A DNA stretch of 64,000 nt from assembly GCA_963741305.1 (NCBI GenBank), contig CAVUHL010000003.1:2604001-2668000 (forward strand), given 5' to 3'. A program made the translations under genes and the position numbers. Origin of the DNA: DATMER01 sp963741305. Its GTDB lineage: Bacteria; Acidobacteriota; Thermoanaerobaculia; Multivoradales; UBA5704. The stretch's first letter is position 1, and every line of letters begins with the position of its first letter. A model generated the notes under the pieces. It did not search any database. It saw nothing but the letters and a program-made list of their open reading frames with translations, and was not told the DNA's origin. This document shows positions 16,426 to 24,910 of the stretch, in pieces.

Positions 16426-19400
16426 TTACTTCAGATCCTGCTCGGCGAGCAGCACATTCTCGATCTTGGCCGCGAACTCCCCGAGCGTCGGGGCTTCGAA
16501 CAGCGACCGCAGCGGCAATTCCACGGAGATCTCGTCGCGCAGGCGCGAGAGCATCTGGGCGGCGAGCAGAGAGTGCCCGCCGAGCTTGAAGAAGTGCGAG
16601 CCAACGCCCAACCGGTCGGCGCGGATGAAGCCGGCCCAGATTTCGGCTACGAGCTCCTCGACCGGCGTACGCGGCGAGATGAGCTCCTCCTTTTCCTGGG
16701 CAGCCGGCTCGGGCAGGGCCCCCGCGTCGAGCTTGCCGTTGGGCGTCAGGGGGAGCGCCGGGAGCGGCACGAACGTCTGCGGCACCATGTAGTCGGGCAG
16801 CTTGAGCGCCAGCCAGGAGCGCAGCTCGGCCGCGTCGGGCATGTCACCGTTGCGCGGCACGACGTAGGCCGCAAGGAGCGACTCCGGGCGGAGCACGACC
16901 GCGGCCTCTCGCACAGCCGGATGCTCGGCGAGCACGGCCTCGATCTCCTGCAGCTCGACGCGGAAGCCGCGCAGCTTGACCTGGTGGTCGATCCTACCTA
17001 CGAATTCGATCTCGCCGTTGCGCAGGAGGCGCGCGAGGTCGCCGGTGCGATACAGGCGTCCCCCTGGCTCGGCCGTGAACGGGTCTGGCACGAAGCGCTC
17101 GGCCGTCAGGTCCGGCCGCCCGTGGTAGCCCCGCGCTAGTCCGGTCCCGCCGATCAGCAGCTCGCCCGGAGCGCCGACCGGCATCGGATTGAGCGCCCGA
17201 TCAACCAGGTGGACGCACGCGTTGGCGATCGGGCGGCCGATGGGCGGCCCCCCGGCCCTGCCGGGAACCGCCTCGCCAGCCGTTGCCACGACCGTGGCCT
17301 CGGTCGGACCGTAGTGGTTGACCAGCCGGAACGGCAAGCCCGTCCGCGGCGCCCGGTGCAGCTTGTCGCCGCCAGTCAGCAGTACGCGCAGGGCGAGCCT
17401 CTCCGATATCTCCTCGGAAAGACAGGCTTCGGCCAGCGGCGTCGGCAGAAACGACATCGTGATCCCCTGCTCTGCGAGCCAGCGCAGCAACGCCGCAGGT
17501 GTGCCGCGGACTTCCTCGTCCACCACGTGGAGGCTCGCCCCGGAGAGCAGGTAAGGCCAGACCTCCCAGACCGAAGCATCGAACGCCGTACCGGCGAGGA
17601 GCGTGGCCCGGTCCGCCGGCGTCACCCCGTAAAGCGCCCGGTGCCAGGAGGCCAGGTTGGCGAGCCCTTCGTGGGTCAGCTCGACCCCCTTGGGGCGGCC
17701 CGTCGATCCCGATGTGTAAATGACGTAGGCGAGGTTCTGCGGGTCCACGGAGGGGAGCGGCAGGTCCGGCCCGTCCTCCAGGCCAAGGGAAAGGACCGGA
17801 ACCATGGTGGACACCTCACGCCAGGGCTCGGTCAGCACAGCCGACACCTTCGCATCCTCCAGCATGTAGCGCAGGCGCTCCGGCGGATAGGCCGGATCGA
17901 GCGGCAGGTACGCGGCGCCGGCCATGAGCGTGCCGAGCGCGCCGATCACGAGCTCCGGCGACCGGTCGAGGAGCAGGGCCACCTTCGCCTCGGGCTCCAC
18001 GCCCAGCGCGAGCAGGCGCCGCGCGAACCGGCCGGCCTCTCTCTCGAGCTGCGCGTAGGTCAGGCTTCCGACTGCCAAAGCATCGGGGGTCCGCCGCGCC
18101 TGCTCTGCGAACAGCACGTGGACCGGCCGGAGGTCGAACGGGGCCGCGGTCTCGTTCCACGCGGCAAGCTGGCCGCGCTCGGCCGGGGTCAGGAGCGGCA
18201 GATCCGAGAGACGGAGGCCACCGTGCTGGATGGCGCCGGAGAGCAGGGTCCGGTAGTGCCCCACCATGCGCTCGACGGTCGCGCGGTCGAAGAGGTCGGC
18301 GCTGTACTCGAAGACCAGGGTCAGCTTCTCGTCCGACGTATCGCGTTGCCGCCCCACTCGCTGCTCGGCGCGCGGCTTCACGACCACGTTCAGGTCCATC
18401 TTGGCCGAGCCGTTGTGGCGCTCCAGGATCTCGCCCGAGATCCCGGCGAAGCGGAGGTCGGGCACCGGCGCGTCGTGGAAGCTGAAGAGGATCTGGAAGA
18501 GCGGATTGCTCCCCAGGTCGCGATCGGGCTGGAGCTCCTGTACGAGCTTCTCGACGGGCAGATCCTGGTGGGCGTGCGCCTCCAGCGTGGTCTCGCGCAC
18601 GCGGCCGAGCAGCTCGCGGAACGCGGGATCGCCCGCCAGCGAGGTCCGCAGCAGGACCGTGTTAACCACCATGCCGATCAGCCCCTCGGTCTCCCGCAGG
18701 CGCCGGTTGGCGAGGCCGCTCCCGAGCAGCACGTCTTCTTGGCTGGTGTAGCGGTGAACCAGCGCGTCGAAGGCCGCGAGCATGGCGATGAAAAGCGTGG
18801 TGCCGTTCGTCCGGCAGAAGGCGCGGAGCCGGCCGTACAGGTCATCCGGGAAGTCGACCCGCACCGAACCGCCATGGAAGCTCTTGACCCTGGGCCGCGG
18901 CCGGTCCGCGGGCAGCGAGAGCACTGGCAGGCTGCCCGCCAGGCGCTCCTTCCACCAGGCCAGCTCGCGGGCGAGCACCTCGCCCTGCATCCAGCTCCGC
19001 TGCCAGACGGCGAAGTCCGCGTACTGGACCGACAGCTCCGGCAGCGGCGAGGGCTCCCCGGCCGCGAAGGCCTCGTAGAGCGACATCAGCTCGCGCAGGA
19101 ACACCGCCAGCGACCAGCCGTCGTGCACGAAGTGGTGCTCGACGTGGATCAGCAGGTGGTCGTCCGGACCGAGGCGAAGGAGGCTCCAGCGCACCAGCGG
19201 CAGCTCGGCCACGCCGAACGGATGGCTGATCTCCCGAGCCACGATCCGCTCGGCTTCCTCCACTCCGGAAACTTCAACTACCGGCAGCGCGACCGCCCAA
19301 GGCTTCTCGATCACCTGCACGGGCCGGCCGGCCACCACCGGAAAGCGGGTATGGAGAACCTCGTGCCGCCGCACGATCTCGGTCAGCGCACGCTCCAGGA

Positions 19401-21327
19401 CCGCGGGCTCCAAGGGGCCGCGGAGGCGCAGCGTGTACTGGAAGTTGTAGGCGATGCTCTCCGGCGCGAGCTGCGTCAGGAACCAGACCCTCTCCTGCGG
19501 GAAGGTGAGCGGGAGAGGCCCGTTGCGCGGCGCGCGGGAGATCGGCGGCAGCTCCTGCAGCGCCTCCTCCCCCATCCCCAGACGGCCGGCCATGCCGGCG
19601 ACCGTGGGTGCCTCGAAGGCATCCGCGAGCGCCAGGTCCCGCCCCACCTGCTCGCGGATCCGGGAGACGATCTGGGTGACCAGGAGCGAGTGCCCGCCGA
19701 GCTCGAACAGGTCGTCGTCGACCCCCACGCCGTCGAGCCCCAGGAGGTCGCTCCAGATCGCGCCGAGGACCTCCTCCTCCGGCGTCTCCGGTGCCCGGTA
19801 GGGCGTCGCCAGGAGCGGACGCGCGCGGCCGGGGGCGGGCAGGGCGCGGCGGTCGACCTTGCCCGTCGCCATCAGCGGCAGCTCGGAGAGGAACACGAAC
19901 GCGGAGGGCACCATGGCCTCGGGGACCTGCGACTCCAGATAGGCACGCAGCTCGTGGACCCCGGCCTTGCCAACAGGCACCACGTAGGCGACCAGGCGCT
20001 TCTCGCCGGGGCGCGCCTCGTCCTCCCGCGCCTCCACGACTCCCTCCCGGACCGCGGGGTGCCGGCGGAGCACGGCCTCGATCTCGCCAAGCTCGATGCG
20101 CACACCGCGGATCTTGACCTGCTGGTCGATGCGGCCCAGGAACTCCAGGCCCTCGGCGCGCGGCTGCGCCAGGTCTCCTGTCCGATAGAGGCGCCCTCCC
20201 GGCATCTCGCTCCATGGATCGGGGACGAAGCGCTCGGCCGTGAGGGCTGGCCGGTCCAGGTAGCCGCGTGCCACGGCCGGGCCGCCGATGTGGATCTCGC
20301 CCGGCTCGCCCGCCGCGGCCGGTTGGAGATCCCAGGGATCGAGCAGGTGCACCACGGCGCCGGCGATGGCCTGCCCGAGCGGCGGCTTTTCCAGGTACGG
20401 GCCGGCGCACAGCTCGGCGGTCGAGAAGATGGTCGACTCGGTCGGCGCGTAGGCGTTGACGAAGATGCGGCCGGGCGCCCAGCGGTTGGCGAGGCCGGCC
20501 GGGCAGGCCTCGCCGCCGATGATGATCGAGCGCAGCGCCGGGAAGTCCCCCTCGGGGATCGTGGCGAGCAGCGACGGCGGGATCGCCATGGCCGTGATCC
20601 CGCCGGACTGCAGCTCCCGGGCGAGCGCCTCGCCGGACAGCAGCGTGTCGCGGCCCACCAGATACAGGCAGGAGCCGGTGAGCAGGGCGAGGAAAATCTC
20701 CAGCACCGAGGCATCGAAAGAGAGCGAGGCGAGCTGCAGCACCCGGCCTCCTGGCCCGACCGCCATGACCCGCGCGGCCTCGTGGATCACCCGCACCACG
20801 TTGGAATGCGGGATCAGAACCCCCTTGGGGCGGCCGGTCGAGCCCGACGTGTAGATCGCATAGGCCAGGTTGCCGGGGCGGACGCCCGTCCACGGAGCGC
20901 TCCCGGGATGGCGAGAGATCTCCGGCCAGTCGCGGTCGAGGAACACCCGCCGGGCGCTCCCCCCGGGCAGGATCGGTTCCAGCCCCACCTGGGAGAGTAG
21001 GACCGGCGCGCCCGCATCCTCCATCATGAAAGCCAGGCGGTCCGGGGGGTAGGAGGGGTCCAGCGGGACGTAGGCGCCGCCCGCCTTCAGCACGCCGAGG
21101 AGCCCCACGACCATGTCGATCGAGCGCTGGACGCAGAGGCCCACCAGGATCTCCGGCCCGACGCCCAGGCCGGTCAAGTGGCGCGCGAGCTGATCGGCCC
21201 GCCGGTCGAGCTCGGCGTAGGTCAGCCGTTCCCGTCCCCAGGCCAGAGCGGGCGCACCGGGGGCCTGCGCCGCTCGTGCGGCGAAGACCTCATGGAGGCA
21301 CGAAACCCAACCGACACCTGTATTCAC
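16426..21327 (-). CDS. NRPS-A: initiating nonribosomal peptide synthetase (A-T-C-A-T)
   Basis: About 1,633 residues. It begins directly with an adenylation domain (no C domain), as a loading module does. Order: A1 (about 1-510), T1 with LGGHSLLVTQ, C with HHFVHDG, A2, T2 with LGGHSLLAAQ ending near the C-terminus. The A1 pocket reads DALAIGAIFK, a hydrophobic pocket without a match I recognise; its A5 motif is AYAPTE instead of the usual YGPTE. The A2 pocket reads DAWFLGHVVK, close to the leucine code DAWFLGNVVK. The predicted start of the product is therefore X-Leu. The chosen start is GTG 21327 (GGGAG 12 bases upstream); TTG 21363 in the same frame is the alternative. It is followed after 13 bases by NRPS-B. 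Confidence 0.93.
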   Translation of the reverse strand: MNTGVGWVSCLHEVFAARAAQAPGAPALAWGRERLTYAELDRRADQLARHLTGLGVGPEILVGLCVQRSIDMVVGLLGVLKAGGAYVPLDPSYPPDRLAFMMEDAGAPVLLSQVGLEPILPGGSARRVFLDRDWPEISRHPGSAPWTGVRPGNLAYAIYTSGSTGRPKGVLIPHSNVVRVIHEAARVMAVGPGGRVLQLASLSFDASVLEIFLALLTGSCLYLVGRDTLLSGEALARELQSGGITAMAIPPSLLATIPEGDFPALRSIIIGGEACPAGLANRWAPGRIFVNAYAPTESTIFSTAELCAGPYLEKPPLGQAIAGAVVHLLDPWDLQPAAAGEPGEIHIGGPAVARGYLDRPALTAERFVPDPWSEMPGGRLYRTGDLAQPRAEGLEFLGRIDQQVKIRGVRIELGEIEAVLRRHPAVREGVVEAREDEARPGEKRLVAYVVPVGKAGVHELRAYLESQVPEAMVPSAFVFLSELPLMATGKVDRRALPAPGRARPLLATPYRAPETPEEEVLGAIWSDLLGLDGVGVDDDLFELGGHSLLVTQIVSRIREQVGRDLALADAFEAPTVAGMAGRLGMGEEALQELPPISRAPRNGPLPLTFPQERVWFLTQLAPESIAYNFQYTLRLRGPLEPAVLERALTEIVRRHEVLHTRFPVVAGRPVQVIEKPWAVALPVVEVSGVEEAERIVAREISHPFGVAELPLVRWSLLRLGPDDHLLIHVEHHFVHDGWSLAVFLRELMSLYEAFAAGEPSPLPELSVQYADFAVWQRSWMQGEVLARELAWWKERLAGSLPVLSLPADRPRPRVKSFHGGSVRVDFPDDLYGRLRAFCRTNGTTLFIAMLAAFDALVHRYTSQEDVLLGSGLANRRLRETEGLIGMVVNTVLLRTSLAGDPAFRELLGRVRETTLEAHAHQDLPVEKLVQELQPDRDLGSNPLFQILFSFHDAPVPDLRFAGISGEILERHNGSAKMDLNVVVKPRAEQRVGRQRDTSDEKLTLVFEYSADLFDRATVERMVGHYRTLLSGAIQHGGLRLSDLPLLTPAERGQLAAWNETAAPFDLRPVHVLFAEQARRTPDALAVGSLTYAQLEREAGRFARRLLALGVEPEAKVALLLDRSPELVIGALGTLMAGAAYLPLDPAYPPERLRYMLEDAKVSAVLTEPWREVSTMVPVLSLGLEDGPDLPLPSVDPQNLAYVIYTSGSTGRPKGVELTHEGLANLASWHRALYGVTPADRATLLAGTAFDASVWEVWPYLLSGASLHVVDEEVRGTPAALLRWLAEQGITMSFLPTPLAEACLSEEISERLALRVLLTGGDKLHRAPRTGLPFRLVNHYGPTEATVVATAGEAVPGRAGGPPIGRPIANACVHLVDRALNPMPVGAPGELLIGGTGLARGYHGRPDLTAERFVPDPFTAEPGGRLYRTGDLARLLRNGEIEFVGRIDHQVKLRGFRVELQEIEAVLAEHPAVREAAVVLRPESLLAAYVVPRNGDMPDAAELRSWLALKLPDYMVPQTFVPLPALPLTPNGKLDAGALPEPAAQEKEELISPRTPVEELVAEIWAGFIRADRLGVGSHFFKLGGHSLLAAQMLSRLRDEISVELPLRSLFEAPTLGEFAAKIENVLLAEQDLK

Positions 21328-21452
21328 AAGAAACAGCCGCTCCCGATTGAGGTGAGCACCCAAGATACCCCGGGTCCGGCCCGCGCGATGATCTAATTAG
21401 GTACCAGGGCTGCTGAGCTCATAACAGATTGGAGGTTAGACTGCCCTCCGTC
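21328..21452. promoter_or_regulatory. Divergent intergenic region, NRPS operon / exporter operon
   Basis: About 125 bases separate the NRPS-A start from the exporter start on the opposite strand, so both operons must be controlled from here. It is locally AT-richer around 21391-21430. I see no clear palindrome and no convincing -35/-10 pair. Confidence 0.45.
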
Positions 21453-22772
21453 ATGAAGCACCGCATGGGCAGCTTTGCCCTGATCTGGGCGGGTCAGGTG
21501 GTCTCGCTCGTCGGATCGGGGATCACCGGCTTCGCGCTCGGCGTCTGGGTCTTCCAACAGACCCATTCGGCGACCGCCTACACGCTGATCGCGCTGTCGG
21601 GAGCGCTGCCCGGGCTCCTGCTGATGCCGTTCGGAGGGGCGCTGGCCGACCGCTGGCCACGCCGCCTCGCCATCCTGGGCAGCGACGCGGCTGCGGCCGT
21701 GGGGTCCCTGTTCCTGCTCCTGATGCTGCTGTCCGGCCGGCTCGCGGTCTGGCACATCTACCTGGCGGTGGCGTTCGGGGCGATCTGCAACACCGTGCAG
21801 ATCCCGGCCTTCATGGCGGCCGTGACCATGCTCGCGCCGCGCAAGCAGCTCGGCCGGGCGAGCGGCCTGATACAGTTCGGCAACTCCGCGGCCCACATCC
21901 TGTCGCCGCTCCTGGCCGGTGCCCTCCTCTCCGTCATGACACTCTGGGGGATCGTCCTGATCGACCTCGCGACGTTCCTGCTCGCGGCCGCGACCCTCTT
22001 CATCGCCCGCATCCCGGAGCCGGAGCGGTCGCAGGCGGGCGCCGGCCGGAGGTCGCTGCTCAGCGACGCCGCATTCGGTTGGCATTACATCGTGCAACGG
22101 CCGGGGCTCGCGGCTCTGGCCGGCTACTTCGCGATGCTGAACCTCCTGGTCGGGATAACGACCGTGCTCGTCGCCCCGCTCATCCTCTCTTTCGCCGGCA
22201 GCGCCGAGCTCGGCCGCGTGCAATCTCTGGGGGGCGTGGGCCTGCTGACAGGCGGCCTGATCCTGACAGCCTGGGGTGGGGGTAAGCGTCACATGCGCAC
22301 GATCCTCAGCCTCTCGCCCCTTCTGGGCATCGCCCTGCTCCTGATCGGGATCCGCCCGTCGGTGGCGCTTATCGCGACGGGCCTGTTCTCCTTCTTCCTG
22401 GTCGTGCCGGTGATCAACGGCAGCAGCCAGGTGATCTGGCAGAGCAAGGTCGAGCCCGATGTGCAGGGGCGGGTCTTCGCCATACGGCGGCTGATCGCCC
22501 AGGGCACGCTGCCGCTCGCCTACCTGCTCGCCGGACCGCTGGCCGACCGCTTGTTCGGACCTCTGCTCGCCCGGGACGGCCCGCTCGCCCCGAGCGTGGG
22601 CGCCGTGCTCGGCACGGGTCCGGGGCGGGGCATCGGCCTCGTCTTCATTACCATGGGCGCGGTGATCTTCGCCTGCACCGCCTCGGCGCGCACGCTGCCG
22701 CGGTTCACGCACATCGAAGAGGATTTGCCGGACGCCCGCATCGCAGCCGCACCGGAGATCGGAACCGCATGA
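21453..22772 (+). CDS. MFS exporter (EntS/MFS_3-like), likely peptide efflux
   Basis: A 439-residue integral membrane protein with about 12 hydrophobic segments. The first cytoplasmic loop has the major facilitator signature GGALADRWPRR. It resembles the MFS_3 group that includes the enterobactin exporter EntS, and its position divergent from an NRPS operon points to export of the product; the substrate is inference. The start is uncertain. ATG 21453 is used, but the strong Shine-Dalgarno GGAGG at 21431-21435 is 17 bases away and sits ideally (5 bases) before an in-frame CTG at 21441; TTG 21429 is also in frame. The stop overlaps the next start as ATGA, so the genes are translationally coupled. 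Confidence 0.88.
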   Translation: MKHRMGSFALIWAGQVVSLVGSGITGFALGVWVFQQTHSATAYTLIALSGALPGLLLMPFGGALADRWPRRLAILGSDAAAAVGSLFLLLMLLSGRLAVWHIYLAVAFGAICNTVQIPAFMAAVTMLAPRKQLGRASGLIQFGNSAAHILSPLLAGALLSVMTLWGIVLIDLATFLLAAATLFIARIPEPERSQAGAGRRSLLSDAAFGWHYIVQRPGLAALAGYFAMLNLLVGITTVLVAPLILSFAGSAELGRVQSLGGVGLLTGGLILTAWGGGKRHMRTILSLSPLLGIALLLIGIRPSVALIATGLFSFFLVVPVINGSSQVIWQSKVEPDVQGRVFAIRRLIAQGTLPLAYLLAGPLADRLFGPLLARDGPLAPSVGAVLGTGPGRGIGLVFITMGAVIFACTASARTLPRFTHIEEDLPDARIAAAPEIGTA

Positions 22773-24910
22773 AACGAGCCATCGTCTGTTCGCTGCTCCT
22801 GGCCGGGGCCCTCGCCGCTTCCGAGATCCGCAACCCTCCCGCTCCGCTCAGCATGGCGGGCGAGGCCATGGGGGGCGAGAAGGGTCCCTTCTATCCCTCG
22901 TCCGTCCATACCGCCACGGGGGGACCACTGCCGGGCCGCGTCTTCCTCGGCTCCGAGACCTGCGGTCAGGCCGGCTGCCACCCGGACGCCCTCCAACAGT
23001 GGAAGTCCTCGGCGCACGCCTCCTCGGGGCTGTCGAATCCCTGGTACCGCAAGGCGTACGAGCACACCCGCGAAGGCGCGGGGGCCGTGCCCGCGAAGTG
23101 GTGCGCCGGCTGCCACAGCCCTGCCCTGCTGCTCTCGGGCGGCGATCAGTCCGCGGCCGACGCGGGCGTGACCTGCACCACCTGCCACATGGTCTCCAAG
23201 GTGCGGAGCACGATGGGCCAGGGAGACTACGAGATCTCCGTACCCTCCGGAATCGACCGGCTGACCAGCCCCGACCCGAAGGTGCGCGCGCTCGCGGTCA
23301 AGAGCATCCGCAAGGATCCCGCCGAGCACCGGAAGGAGCTTGGCACTCTCGGCAAGCCGGTGCTGGCGACCGCGGCATTCTGCTCCACCTGCCACAAATC
23401 CCACCTGGACAAGCCGATCAATGGCGTCGGCTGGGTGCGCGAGGACAACGACTACGACAATTGGCAGGCCTCCAGCATCTCGGGCCAGGGGGCGCGCTCC
23501 TTCTATCAACCGGCCGCGGCGCGCGACTGCCTCGATTGCCACATGCCTCAGGAGGGAAAGCTCCTTTCCCACCGCTTCGCCGCCGCCAACTCCGCCCTGC
23601 CGGCCCTCCGCGGCGACAGCGGGCAGCTCCGCGCCGTCGAGAAGGCCCTGAAGGGCTCGATGCGGGTCGACGTCTTTGCCATGACGGAGGCCATGACGGA
23701 GGCCATGACGGAGGCCAAGACCGAAGCGGCGGCCGTGATGGCGCCGCTCGACCGCATGAGCGCCGCCGTGCGCCGGGGCGAGTCGAGGCGGATCGACGTG
23801 GTGGTCCGCAACCTGGGTGTCGGCCACCTCTTCCCGGGCGGCAAGGCGGATGCCTACGACTGCTGGCTGGAGCTCAAGGCGGTCGACGACCGCGGCAAGG
23901 TCGTGTTCTGGAGCGGCAAGGCCGACGAGGGCTCGCCGGTCGATCCCGGGGCGCACTTCTACCGCACCTTTCTGGTCGACGAGAAGGGCGAGCGCATCGA
24001 CAAGCGCAACACCTGGGCGGCGCGCGCGGTCGTCTACCAGCGGCGGATTCAGCCCAACGTGGCCCAGGCCGTCCACTACCGGCTGGAAGTGCCCCCGGAC
24101 GCCGGCAGCTCGCTCACCCTGACAGCGCGCCTCCTCTACCGCAAGTTCGCCTGGGAGTACACGCGCTGGGCCGGGGTCTCCAAGCCGATGCCCATCCTCG
24201 CCATCGCCGAGGACAGCGTGCGCCTGAACGTCCTGGCGGCCGGGGAGGCACTGCCAGCTCCGGTTGGCAAGCTCGACCCCGCGAAGGATTGGGAGCGCTT
24301 CAACGACTATGGCATCGCCCTCTTCTTCAAGCGCGATCTCAAGGGGGCTGAGCGTGCCTTCCGCAAGGTCGCGGAGCTCGTTCCTACGGCTCCGGACGGC
24401 TGGGTCAACCTGGGGCTCGTCTACCTGACCGAAGGCGACCTCGCGGCAGCCCGTCCGCAGCTCGAGAAGGCGCTCGCGCTCGACCCCGGGCTCGCCCGCA
24501 CCCATTTCTTCCTGGGCCAGCTCGAGCAGAACGCGGGCGACAACGACAAGGCGCTCGTCCACCTGCGGACGGTAGCCGAGCGTTTCCCGGAAGACCGCGG
24601 AGTGCTGGCCGAGATCGCCGGCATCCAGACGCTCCAGAAAGACTTCAAGGGCGCGGTCGAGACGCTCGAGCGGATCCTCGCGGGCGATCCCGAGGAGCGT
24701 GCAGCCCATTACAGCCTGATGCTCGCCCAGCGCGCCCTGGGGAACAAGGAAAAGTCGGAGTACCACCAGAAGGTCTACCAGCGCCTGGCGCCGCTCGACT
24801 CCGGGGAAATCCTGGACGGCAAGTACTGGGCTGCCCACCCTCACGAGAACAACGAGCGGCAGGGCGTGCACGAGCACCGCTCGATCCCGCTCCCGGTGAG
24901 CAACCCATGA
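22769..24910 (+). CDS. Periplasmic multihaem cytochrome c with C-terminal TPR repeats
   Basis: 713 residues. A signal peptide (MKRAIVCSLLLAGALAAS) directs it to the periplasm. The first 270 residues carry five haem-attachment sites: CGQAGCH (a CX4CH variant) and the CxxCH sites CAGCH, CTTCH, CSTCH and CLDCH. The first lies in a cytochrome c554-like context (ETCGQAGCH...WKSSAH). A repeat region MTEAMTEAMTEAKTEA around residue 305 acts as a linker. A beta-rich middle domain follows, then at least four tetratricopeptide repeats (about 510-690), suggesting a protein-binding platform. It overlaps the genes on both sides by ATGA. The role is probably electron transfer within a periplasmic complex; the partner may be the CRTAC1 protein encoded next. 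Function inferred from domains only. Confidence 0.88.
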   Translation: MKRAIVCSLLLAGALAASEIRNPPAPLSMAGEAMGGEKGPFYPSSVHTATGGPLPGRVFLGSETCGQAGCHPDALQQWKSSAHASSGLSNPWYRKAYEHTREGAGAVPAKWCAGCHSPALLLSGGDQSAADAGVTCTTCHMVSKVRSTMGQGDYEISVPSGIDRLTSPDPKVRALAVKSIRKDPAEHRKELGTLGKPVLATAAFCSTCHKSHLDKPINGVGWVREDNDYDNWQASSISGQGARSFYQPAAARDCLDCHMPQEGKLLSHRFAAANSALPALRGDSGQLRAVEKALKGSMRVDVFAMTEAMTEAMTEAKTEAAAVMAPLDRMSAAVRRGESRRIDVVVRNLGVGHLFPGGKADAYDCWLELKAVDDRGKVVFWSGKADEGSPVDPGAHFYRTFLVDEKGERIDKRNTWAARAVVYQRRIQPNVAQAVHYRLEVPPDAGSSLTLTARLLYRKFAWEYTRWAGVSKPMPILAIAEDSVRLNVLAAGEALPAPVGKLDPAKDWERFNDYGIALFFKRDLKGAERAFRKVAELVPTAPDGWVNLGLVYLTEGDLAAARPQLEKALALDPGLARTHFFLGQLEQNAGDNDKALVHLRTVAERFPEDRGVLAEIAGIQTLQKDFKGAVETLERILAGDPEERAAHYSLMLAQRALGNKEKSEYHQKVYQRLAPLDSGEILDGKYWAAHPHENNERQGVHEHRSIPLPVSNP
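23678..23725 (+). repeat. 12-bp in-frame tandem repeat (Ala-Met-Thr-Glu)
   Basis: Three perfect copies of GCCATGACGGAG (23678-23713) are followed by a diverged fourth (23714-23725). Each unit adds four residues (AMTE) without a frame change, so copy number can vary between strains without breaking the cytochrome gene. Confidence 0.9.

Noticed and set aside
189..21000. Very long plus-strand open frames opposite the NRPS genes (several of 600-1,260 codons)
   Set aside because: They are the antisense of GC-rich codons in real NRPS frames; the translations are Arg/Gln/His-rich with no domain, and the minus strand shows every conserved NRPS motif.
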